Part shown: positions 30,310-37,093 of the stretch, piece by piece
Numbering within the stretch: the first letter of the stretch is position 1
How the letters are laid out: each line of letters starts with the position of its first letter
DNA from: Chelativorans xinjiangensis
GTDB lineage: Bacteria; Pseudomonadota; Alphaproteobacteria; Rhizobiales; Rhizobiaceae
DNA: 64,000 bases
NCBI RefSeq assembly: GCF_009812055.1
Contig: NZ_WQNH01000042.1
Coordinates: 16,500 to 80,499, forward strand
Direction of reading: 5' to 3'
Notes under the pieces: model-generated
Seen by the model: the letters and a program-made list of their open reading frames with translations, nothing else
Database searches by the model: none
What the model was told of the DNA's origin: nothing
Translations under genes and position numbers: made by a program

Positions 30310-30972
30310 ATGAAGATCGTACGTACGCTGCTTCCGTGCGCAGCACTCCTTGCCTTTGCAAACGCGGCCGTTGCTGCGGATGCGATTATCCTGCCCCCGG
30401 CCGACATCGCGGTGCCGCCCATCACGTCCGCGCCGTCGGACTGGAACGGCGGGTATGCCGGTGCTACCGTGGGCTATGCCTTCTCCGGTGAATCGAAAGT
30501 GACCGACGGCAATGCTTCCGGAAAGCGCGACGAAAAGGGTTTTGTCGGCGGCGTTTTCGCCGGCTGGAACTGGCAGTCCGGCAACTTCGTCTATGGCGTG
30601 GAAGGCGACGTCGGCGTTGCCAAGCAAAGCGAGGACCTGCGGAGTGGGAAGAAGAAGTGGGCCATCGACACCGCCACCCTGCGCCCGCGCCTTGGCTATG
30701 CCGTCACCGACAACATCCTGCTTTACGGCACCGCGGGAGGAGCCGCGCAGCCGAAGAGCTACTACGACGGTGCGGGCAATTCCGATTCCAAGGTCATGCT
30801 GGGTTGGACCGCCGGCGTCGGTGCCGATGTGAAGCTCACCAAGCGCACCTTCGCGAAGCTGGAATACCGCTATACGGACTTCGGGAAGGAGAAGTTCGAT
30901 ATCGGTGGAACCTCCTACACCGACACCACCAAGCAGCATAAGATGCTGGTCGGCCTCGGCATCTCCTTCTAG
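30310..30972 (+). CDS. Outer-membrane beta-barrel protein, Omp25/31 family
   Basis: This 220-residue protein has a signal peptide ending at AVAADA, then an eight-stranded barrel. The recurring family segments are WNGGYAGATVGYAF, GFVGGVFAGWNWQSGNFVYGVEGDVG, LYGTAGGA and KLEYRYTDFG, ending in a terminal Phe (GLGISF), the usual outer-membrane insertion signal. AGGTGA precedes the ATG. The gene is a tandem paralogue of the next one. These proteins stabilise the envelope and are immunodominant in Brucella and relatives. Confidence 0.92.
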   Translation: MKIVRTLLPCAALLAFANAAVAADAIILPPADIAVPPITSAPSDWNGGYAGATVGYAFSGESKVTDGNASGKRDEKGFVGGVFAGWNWQSGNFVYGVEGDVGVAKQSEDLRSGKKKWAIDTATLRPRLGYAVTDNILLYGTAGGAAQPKSYYDGAGNSDSKVMLGWTAGVGADVKLTKRTFAKLEYRYTDFGKEKFDIGGTSYTDTTKQHKMLVGLGISF

Positions 30973-31005
30973 TTCCAGGCACCTTGCCGGCGCGGATTGG
31001 ACGAC

Positions 31006-31040
31006 CGGGCCCGGCCTGAATGGCCGGGCTCGTTCTGTTC
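31006..31040 (+). terminator. Probable terminator after the first Omp gene
   Basis: CGGGCCCGGCC pairs with GGCCGGGCTCG over a 5-base loop, with a weak T-rich tail (TTCTGTTC). The rest of the gap to 31258 shows no gene. Confidence 0.6.
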
Positions 31041-31258
31041 ATGTGTCCTTTCGGCAACAGCGAAAGACCGCGAGGAGGCTGTTCTCGCCGAAAGCCATCA
31101 TGCGGCCATCTTTGGCGTCTTTCTCCGTCGCCATGGCGGAACCGCTTGGCCGTTCAAGATGTTTGTAAGCCGGCGGTTGGGGCACATCGGGGCGTTTTTG
31201 CCGACTTCCCGGCAGACACCGCCTCCCCGAACTGCAGATGTGGCAAGGAGTTCACACG

Positions 31259-31927
31259 ATGAGAGTCAAGAGTTTGATGCTAGGCACGGCTGCGGCCGGC
31301 CTGTTTGCAGCGGTGGCCATCCCGGCCTTTGCCGCTGACGCGGTTCTGGAGCAGCCTCCGGCACCGCCCGCTGCGCCCATGGAAGTGGCGCCTGTGGCCA
31401 CCTGGGCCGGCCCCTATGCGGGTGTCGCTGCGGGCTACGGCTTCGGCGGCAGCACGGAAGCCGAGCTCGGTGGCGTGACCACCGACATCGACACGGACGG
31501 CTTCGTCGGCAACGCTTTCGCCGGCTGGAACTGGCAGTCCGGCACCTTCGTATACGGTGTCGAGGGTGACATCGGCTACAACGGCATGGACGGCAGCGAT
31601 GCCGGTCTCGATACGGAAGGTGGCGTCGACGGCACGTTGCGCGCCCGCCTCGGTGTCGCGGCCACGGACAACATCCTGCTCTACGCCACTGCCGGCGGTG
31701 CCGGTGGTCGTCATGAACTGTCCGACGGCGCCTCCTCCGACAAACAGACCATGTGGGGCTGGACGGCCGGTGCCGGTGCCGACGTGAAGCTGACCGAGCA
31801 GGCCTTCGGGCGGCTCGAGTACCGCTATACGGATCTGGGCAGCGAGACCTTTACGGTCGGCGGCGCCGACTACGATGTCGACGCCAACAGCCACAAGGTC
31901 CTTGTCGGTATCGGTATGCAGTTCTAG
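31259..31927 (+). CDS. Outer-membrane beta-barrel protein, Omp25/31 family (second copy)
   Basis: This 222-residue product has a signal peptide ending at AFAADA and a proline-rich mature N-terminus. The barrel shares segments with the upstream paralogue: GFVGNAFAGWNWQSGTFVYGVEGDIG, LYATAGGAGG and RLEYRYTDLG, ending in GIGMQF. The start ATG has AAGGAG at good spacing; the open frame seven codons further up does not. The pair probably arose by tandem duplication, with its own terminator here. Confidence 0.93.
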   Translation: MRVKSLMLGTAAAGLFAAVAIPAFAADAVLEQPPAPPAAPMEVAPVATWAGPYAGVAAGYGFGGSTEAELGGVTTDIDTDGFVGNAFAGWNWQSGTFVYGVEGDIGYNGMDGSDAGLDTEGGVDGTLRARLGVAATDNILLYATAGGAGGRHELSDGASSDKQTMWGWTAGAGADVKLTEQAFGRLEYRYTDLGSETFTVGGADYDVDANSHKVLVGIGMQF

Positions 31928-31970
31928 CGCAACTGCGACAAGACAACGCGTTGGCGTGACCGCCGACACG

Positions 31971-32002
31971 AAAGCCGGGCCTCGTGCCCGGCTTTTTCTT
32001 TT
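31971..32002 (+). terminator. Rho-independent terminator after the second Omp gene
   Basis: AAAGCCGGGC and GCCCGGCTTTTT form an 8-bp GC stem with a short loop, followed by TTTTTCTTTT. Confidence 0.92.
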
Positions 32003-32108
32003 AGAGCAATTCCAGGAAAAGCGGATCCCGGTTTTCGGATAAGATCATGCTAAAACAAACAGCTGGATCATGATGACGAACCAACGAAGCGACATCATGA
32101 TCTAGAGC
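32002..32108. repeat. AGAGCAATTCCAGGAAAA-type intergenic repeat, copy 1
   Basis: This stretch begins TAGAGCAATTCCAGGAAAAG, followed by CGGTTTTCGGATAAGATCATGC, sequences I recognise as frequent intergenic repeats in Hyphomicrobiales. A related shorter copy is at 39214-39261 in the other orientation. A second half contains GGATCATGATG and CATCATGATC, partly self-complementary. Confidence 0.75.
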
Positions 32109-32804
32109 CTATCCGCCCCGTGCCGGCGGCATCAGCGCCGTGTCCAGCCTGCACGCCTTGCGGTCGACCTCCCGGCAGGCGCGGAACCGCAGGTCCCGCG
32201 TCAGGCAGATGCGCACCTCGCGCAGATACCGCCGGTCGCAGATAACCGCGATGCCCTCCGGCTCGATCCCCGGATTGGCGGCGATGAACAGCTCCTCCAC
32301 TGCATCCGGTGCCACCATGCGCGGCGCCGCAAGCCGCGAAAATTCTGCCGGCACGGAGACCCGTTCGCGCGCCGCGCGCGTGAGCGCGAAATAGTCCGCC
32401 TGTCCAAGGCCGGAGCAGGAGCCGTGCTTGCGCCACTGATGGCCGATCAGCCCCGCCGAGGGCACGATGTCGAGATGGTCCTGCACCAGCCGGTCCGGCA
32501 CCCGGTCCGGCTGGCGGCTGCGGCAGAACTCGGGATAGCCGCGCTCGTATTGCGGCCACAGCCCGTGCACGACGAAGGCATAGGGCCGGGCGCCGCCGCA
32601 TTGCCGCTCGTTCGCCCCGGCGCCTTCCGCCGCGCAGTAGCTGGGCGACCAGGAAAGCGACAAGACGTAGAAGTCGAAGGCCCCCGGCTCGGCATCCCGC
32701 TCGCCGGAAACGGCGGGGGAGGGCGCGATGGCGAGAAGGGCCGCCGTGATTGCCCTGCGAAGAAAGCGCACGCCTAGCATTACAGTTGCCCTTGAAAAGC
32801 GCAC
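32109..32804 (-). CDS. Secreted ribonuclease T2 family protein
   Basis: This 231-residue protein has a signal sequence (about 1-34), the first active-site motif VVHGLWPQY with His80, and the second motif in GHQWRKHGSC with His122, Lys126 and His127. Cysteines are placed to form disulfides. RNase T2 enzymes degrade RNA in the periplasm or outside the cell. The residue after His122 is Gln, where many members have the catalytic Glu. Confidence 0.88.
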   Translation of the reverse strand: MRFSRATVMLGVRFLRRAITAALLAIAPSPAVSGERDAEPGAFDFYVLSLSWSPSYCAAEGAGANERQCGGARPYAFVVHGLWPQYERGYPEFCRSRQPDRVPDRLVQDHLDIVPSAGLIGHQWRKHGSCSGLGQADYFALTRAARERVSVPAEFSRLAAPRMVAPDAVEELFIAANPGIEPEGIAVICDRRYLREVRICLTRDLRFRACREVDRKACRLDTALMPPARGG

Positions 32805-32821
32805 GGTTCGGCCGACGTCAT

Positions 32822-32917
32822 ACCCCCACCCCTAACCCCTCCCCCTCAAGGGGGAGGGGGGCGCCGACGCCTCAGAATCCCCCTCCCCTTTGAGGGGAGG
32901 GGTGAGGGGTGGGGGGC
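32822..32917. repeat. GC-rich palindrome
   Basis: The left arm, CCCCCACCCCTAACCCCTCC with CCCCTCAAGGGGG, and the right arm, CCCCTTTGAGGGGAGGGG with TGAGGGGTGGGGGG, form an imperfect inverted repeat. It is similar in style to the elements at 20.6 and 23.5 kb but not the same sequence. Confidence 0.7.
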
Positions 32918-32936
32918 CGACCAAGGACTCAAAATC

Positions 32937-32969
32937 CATATGCAATAGCCCTGCCCTTGTGGGGAGGGA
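32937..32969. repeat. CATATGCAATAGCCCTG arm, copy 2
   Basis: CCATATGCAATAGCCCTGCC followed by CTTGTGGGGAGGG matches the right arm of the palindrome at 10484-10603. Only this arm is present. Confidence 0.65.
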
Positions 32970-33040
32970 TCGAAGGTGGGGGTATGACGCCAGCCGAACC
33001 GCGCGCACATTTCTCGCACTTTTCAAGTGCAACCGCGAGG

Positions 33041-33478
33041 CTAGCGCAGCACGCTGCATTCGGCGTTGTACACGTTCCAGCGGTCGAAGCCGGAGACGCA
33101 GAATTCCACATTGTCGCCGAGGCCGGCAAAGCCCTGGCCGTATTCGACCAGGTACCAGATCGGCCGGTCCTGCCCGTCGGTCAGCCGCACGGTCGCCGCG
33201 CAGTAGCGCCGCTCGATGGGGCTGTCCGCCGTTGCCGGCTCATAGCGTGTCCCCCGGGCGCCGTAGAAATCGGCGATGCCGACATCGGGCAGATTCGGCA
33301 CGTGGGTCACCTGATAGCGGAAGCGGTGCACGATGGCTCCGCGCACGCTTTGATGTGCGCAGATGGGGTCGTCCGCGGCGTAGATGCCGATAGCGTCGGC
33401 AGCTTGCGCCGGAAGCGGCGGCATGGTGGCCGCCATCGAAGCGGCAAGGCCTGCGAGGAGGGCCGGTAGGCGTGCCAT
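33041..33478 (-). CDS. Secreted protein of unknown function
   Basis: The 145-residue product has a signal peptide ending near AQAADA, then about 120 residues with four cysteines (ICAH, RYCAA, EFCVSG, AECSVLR) that could form two disulfides. No family is recognised. The start is the ATG giving MARLPALLAGL, with GGGAGAG nine bases upstream. Between it and the RNase T2 gene lies a GC-rich palindrome, so co-transcription is uncertain. Confidence 0.7.
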   Translation of the reverse strand: MARLPALLAGLAASMAATMPPLPAQAADAIGIYAADDPICAHQSVRGAIVHRFRYQVTHVPNLPDVGIADFYGARGTRYEPATADSPIERRYCAATVRLTDGQDRPIWYLVEYGQGFAGLGDNVEFCVSGFDRWNVYNAECSVLR

Positions 33479-33841
33479 GAGCGAATCTCTCCCGATGGTG
33501 ACTCTTTGAGCGCCGGCGGCAGTTTCCGCCACCCGTGCACGGCGGTCAAGATGCCGCCGTGCCCGTTGTAGCCCGCGCGCCCTCGTTTGTCTCGCCCCGG
33601 AACGAGCAGCACGCGCCGATGCATGCTTGTTGAAGAGCCGTCAAGACGGTCGCCGGCCGAACCCGGCGCCCAACACCCGCCCATGTCGCCCTCGCGTCCA
33701 TCTGGTCGAAGTCAAGAGCCGCCTTCGACGCGTTCCAGCCGTTCATCCTACGATGAGTCAAGGACCGCTTCCTATGCAGACCTCGCTTCAGGAACGGGGT
33801 TGGCCGCTCTCGCAATTCTGACGTGCTCGACGATCCGGAGT
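33479..33841. other. Gap without a supported gene
   Basis: Several overlapping open frames on both strands run through this stretch, but none has a ribosome binding site, a domain or family-like composition. It may hold remnants of an older gene; nothing specific is seen. Confidence 0.45.
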
Positions 33842-34378
33842 TCAGGGACCATTGAAGCGAATGACAACTTTGCCGTCCGCCTTCGTCCGATCCACCGAGC
33901 GCGAAGACGTTTTTTCGATCAGGTCGGGATGGAAGAACGGCTGGACGAACCAGTCGTGAGAGAACACCCCGTACCCGATGCCGAAATCCACTTGATGCGC
34001 TTCGGCCTCAGACAGACTGATCGGGGTCGATGCCTTGATGACGATTGCGCCCGCGCCTTTGGCGGCCTCATCGGCACTCGGGATTGTAACGTCGGCTTCG
34101 GTGAAAGCGAATGCCCGGCCGTCGACCGTCAATTCCGCGGTCGCAAGGACATCGGCGCCAAACGCCTGCGCTTCCTCATTGGAGGCCGTGCCGTCTCCGT
34201 CGAGATCGATGTGGGAGAATATGGCGGCGCCGTCTCCCGTTGACGGCACGATGACGACGCTCACGTCAGCGACTTCGAGACCAACGGAAAGCTGCACCTG
34301 CTGGTCCGTATAACTGTGCGGATGCGCAGCCGCCGCAACGGGAAGCGCAACGAGCGCCGCGATGAAAAGCCCGCGCAT
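33842..34378 (-). CDS. Secreted protein with predicted N-terminal HPH and an EF-hand-like loop
   Basis: This 178-residue protein has a signal peptide with predicted cleavage after PVAAAA, leaving HPHSYTDQQV as the mature N-terminus. A DLDGDGTASNEE loop (about residues 76-87) matches a calcium-binding EF-hand loop. The overall pattern (HPH start, periplasmic beta segments, DxDGDG) resembles DUF1007-type proteins that accompany metal transporters. The start overlaps the stop of the DUF3500 gene as TGATG, so the two are coupled. Function is inferred only as periplasmic, possibly metal-binding. Confidence 0.72.
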   Translation of the reverse strand: MRGLFIAALVALPVAAAAHPHSYTDQQVQLSVGLEVADVSVVIVPSTGDGAAIFSHIDLDGDGTASNEEAQAFGADVLATAELTVDGRAFAFTEADVTIPSADEAAKGAGAIVIKASTPISLSEAEAHQVDFGIGYGVFSHDWFVQPFFHPDLIEKTSSRSVDRTKADGKVVIRFNGP

Positions 34379-35475
34379 CAATGGGATCCGATCCATGCCA
34401 CGCCATAGTCGTTTTCGGGATCGCGGTACATGTTGTGCGCGTGATCGGTCGGATCGCCGTCCATGTCTTGCGGTGCGTATTCCATGACCAGCGACGGCGC
34501 CGTGACGCGGAAATAGGCTGCGCCCAGGGTCCCGACCGGACCCCACCAGCCAAAGTAGGTGTCGTCGATCTCGCTGCGGACCGTCTCCATCTTCGCGGCG
34601 AAGTCGTCGTCGTTTATGAAATTGAGCCGCGCTTCGATGACATCCAGAAGCAGCTTCTTCTGCTCATCGGTCAGGTTGCTGCCCTTGATCCCCTCCGGTG
34701 CGAGCACGGTTCCGAATTCCCCGGGGCCCAGCAGGAGGTTGATCGGCTGATCGCCAATGATGGCCACTTCCTTCTGCTCGGCCGTGAGGGCGTCCATGAA
34801 AGCTTGCGCGGCTGCGGTCTCCGTTTCTGTGATGTAGATGTCCTGTTCTTCATAGGTGATGTTCAGTGGCTCTCCGCCCGTCAGCATCGGCGAGAAGGAA
34901 ATCTCCGGTCCGAAGACCGTGACGTTGATCGCAAGGTGATGGCCGCCGAATTGAAACATCCACGGCTCGGATGTCGAAGGTTCGCCCAGGAAGGAGGCAT
35001 AGTAGAAATCGCTGCCGAAATTGGGGCCGCCAATACCACTGTCCAGCATGTCCTCCGCTGCCAGTTGGTAGGCGACGTTGCGCACACCATCCTCGCTCAG
35101 GACCTCGCCGAGAAGGGCTTCAAGGGCGGCGTTCTGCTCGTCGGAGAGGTTGCCGCGCATCACGCCGCCACGCTGAACGGGGCCGTCCGGGAAGTTGGAC
35201 CAGTTGGATCGTTGGGTGTTGTCGTTGAACGGGTAGACCGCGGCCTTTCTCTGTTCTTCGTCCAATGTGTCAAGGAACGCATCCGCGGCTGCGACGATTG
35301 CCCCCGTCTTTGCATCGGCAGCCGGCAGGTCAAAGCTTTCCTTGATCGCGATATCCACCGGAGGGGTCTGCAGGCTGCTTTCCTGCGCCGCGAGCGGCCC
35401 GTACCTGAGCAGCAAGAAACCCGCCGCCGCGACAATAACGGCAACTCCAGCAACACCGTACAAGCTTCGCTTCAT
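34378..35475 (-). CDS. DUF3500 family protein, membrane-anchored or secreted
   Basis: The 365-residue product has one N-terminal hydrophobic segment (about residues 5-25) that is either a signal peptide or an anchor. The DUF3500 features follow: AFLDTLDEEQRKAAVYPF, a tryptophan-rich RSNWSNFPDG, FGGHHLAINVT near the middle, and a second FMDALTAEQ repeat. The start has AAGGAGAA at good spacing. The biochemical role of DUF3500 is not known to me. It is the first gene of a two-gene operon with the HPH protein. Confidence 0.85.
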   Translation of the reverse strand: MKRSLYGVAGVAVIVAAAGFLLLRYGPLAAQESSLQTPPVDIAIKESFDLPAADAKTGAIVAAADAFLDTLDEEQRKAAVYPFNDNTQRSNWSNFPDGPVQRGGVMRGNLSDEQNAALEALLGEVLSEDGVRNVAYQLAAEDMLDSGIGGPNFGSDFYYASFLGEPSTSEPWMFQFGGHHLAINVTVFGPEISFSPMLTGGEPLNITYEEQDIYITETETAAAQAFMDALTAEQKEVAIIGDQPINLLLGPGEFGTVLAPEGIKGSNLTDEQKKLLLDVIEARLNFINDDDFAAKMETVRSEIDDTYFGWWGPVGTLGAAYFRVTAPSLVMEYAPQDMDGDPTDHAHNMYRDPENDYGVAWIGSH

Positions 35476-35853
35476 GTCATTCTCCTTCTGGAAATACCTC
35501 ACACCTCGATCGGTCCGACTTCCGTCGCACGACACTGGCGCATGTCATCAGCAACCTAGCATTGATACGATTCCGAGCAATCCACAAAAGCCCAGAGCCC
35601 TCTGATCAAAAAGGCAACTTCGTCCTGCAGTGCCGTCACTCGACGCTCCCATCAACTTCCGCTCACCACCCCTCTACGACACTGAATGAACGCTAAAAAT
35701 CGACCCCGATGCGGTTATCCCGATGCTACGGCGCAACTTGGGCCGCAGGAAACCTCCGAGCCCCAGGCACCAACTTTCGGGGGATAAATTCATCGGCCAA
35801 TTTCCGCCAACCCCATTGATCCCAAACAACCTGAAAACTTTTCTCGCGCCCGC
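35476..35853. other. Gap without a supported gene
   Basis: This is the upstream region of the DUF3500 operon. The part near 35490-35600 is less GC-rich and may hold the operon promoter. A GGGGATAAATTCATCGGCCA segment at about 35779 recurs in altered form at about 36078 and 36448. No gene is seen. Confidence 0.45.
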
Positions 35854-36022
35854 GTCATCCCGGAAAGCCGACGTGTCAGCCGAAGCCCGCAGGGCGAAGG
35901 CTGAAGGCTTGTCCGGGACCCATTCCGTGGCTCGTCCACCTTCCGGCCCGCTTCGCCGGAGCTTCAGCGAGGCGAGAATGGGTCCCGGACAGTCTCCGCT
36001 TCGCTCCGGCTTCCGGGATGAC
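35854..36022. repeat. Palindrome with GGGTCCCGGACA core, copy 2
   Basis: GTCATCCCGGAAAGCC at the left mirrors GGCTTCCGGGATGAC at the right. Inner arms TTGTCCGGGACCCATTC and GAATGGGTCCCGGACA are conserved with copies 1 and 3. The centre is longer here and contains an additional GCCCGCTTCGCCGGAGC stem. Confidence 0.85.
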
Positions 36023-36233
36023 GCGCGTTGGAGGAACCGTGCAGCCCTTCCGGCCCAAGGCGCGCCAACCTTGCCGCGGGGATAAATCCGGCGGCCAGAA
36101 TCCGTCAACCCACCCCGCTCTACCTTCGCCCTTCAGGCTTCGTGGACGGGTCGCGGCAGCCCTCTCGGGGCATCATCCCCACCCCACCCGCGCGCGTCAT
36201 CCCGACCGCGCGACGACATGTGTGTACTACGTG

Positions 36234-36384
36234 CCCATCCCCACCCACCCGCGCGCGCGTCATCCCGGAAGTCGGAGCGAAGCGGAGACTGTCCGGGACC
36301 CATTCCGGAAGGTGGGCGAGTCACGGAATGGGTCCCGGACAAGCCTTTCGGCTTTCCGGGATGACGCGCGCGGGTGGGGATGGG
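36234..36384. repeat. Palindrome with GGGTCCCGGACA core, copy 3
   Basis: The core is almost identical to copy 1, including the GGTGGGCGAGTCACGG centre. The inverted repeat extends outward into CCCATCCCCACCCACCCGCG and its mirror CGCGGGTGGGGATGGGG. A partial arm (CACCCGCGCGCGTCATCCC) precedes it at about 36182-36205. Confidence 0.85.
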
Positions 36385-36599
36385 GATGACGCGCGTTGGA
36401 AAGGCGGCGGGCGCCCCTTCACCTCAGCCGGCGATGCCTCGCCTGCGCGGGGATAAAATGTGGCGACAAAGATTTTTTCTTCCCCACCAACCCATTGGTT
36501 TCCTTCGCTTCGGAATAATTTCTCCAACTTTTTTCGCAGGAAAATACGCCCCCCTGCCCAGCCTGCCCTTAAAATCCTCCCCGTCGCTCTCGCGGGAAC

Positions 36600-36882
36600 C
36601 GGGTCCGGACCGGGGATCAGGGAGAGTGGCGGAGACCTCTCCCTTCGGGCTCGGTACCCGGAGGCCTGGGGGCCCGCGACAGGCCGGCGGTGCCGGGAGC
36701 GCTGGTGACAGCGTCGCCGGCATTGCGGAGAAGCCGCCAGGGCTTCTCGTCCGGCCCGGCAAAGCTCCCCAATCGGGTGCAGCCGGGAAGGACGGGGAGG
36801 CCGAGTGACCGGCCGACCGTCGGGACAGACTCCGGCGGGGCGCGTTGGACGCGCCTTATTGAGGCGCTCCAAAGGCGCCTCG
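36600..36882. ncRNA. Candidate structured RNA or hairpin cluster
   Basis: No credible gene lies here, yet local stems follow one another closely: GGGAGAG/CTCTCCC (36620/36637), GGCCTG/CAGGCC (36663/36680), GCGCTG/CAGCGT (36699/36709) and GAGAAGCC/GGCTTCTC (36728/36741). They continue with CCCGGC/GCCGGG (36755/36782), GACGG/CCGTC (36791/36817), GGCGCG/CGCGCC (36839/36850) and GAGGCGC/GCGCCTC (36861/36875). GC content is high, so some pairing is expected by chance. It does not match RNase P RNA, tmRNA, 6S or SRP RNA by the signature segments I know. Strand unknown. Confidence 0.35.
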
Positions 36883-37093
36883 TGCGGTGCCGAAGACGCG
36901 CCCCGCTTCCCACCCTGAGCTGTGAGCTTGTCGAACAGTCGAAGGGTCAATAGCCAGACGGTGTAACAGCCGGGCGTGGCGCGGATGAAGCACGCCCGCA
37001 GGGAGGGACATCAACGGCATGAATGGGTGGCGCAAACATTTTTGGCCGAACTGGGCCTACGCGCCGCCGCGCAAAACGGCTAGTGTCTCGCCC
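36883..37093. other. Upstream region of the molybdopterin oxidoreductase gene
   Basis: It contains a CACCCTGAGC...AGCTTGTCGAA...TTCGAAGGG-like segment (about 36917-36950), a type of small dispersed repeat common in proteobacterial intergenic DNA, then the leader of the oxidoreductase gene. An in-frame ATG at 37019 would add 25 unusual residues to that protein. Confidence 0.45.

Noticed and set aside
33587..34243. Plus-strand open frame overlapping the HPH protein gene
   Set aside because: It is antisense to the better supported secreted protein and has no recognisable start context or domain.
36600..36882. RNase P RNA, tmRNA or cobalamin riboswitch at the hairpin cluster
   Set aside because: The conserved segments of these RNAs that I know were not found on either strand, so no named RNA is assigned.
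36321..36950. Minus-strand open frame of 209 codons
   Set aside because: It runs through the palindrome at 36.3 kb and the hairpin cluster. The product is Arg/Pro-rich with no domain or ribosome binding site.
35476..37093. CRISPR array or IS element in the repeat-rich region
   Set aside because: There is no regular short repeat with unique spacers, no cas gene and no transposase. The repeats are palindromic and irregularly spaced.
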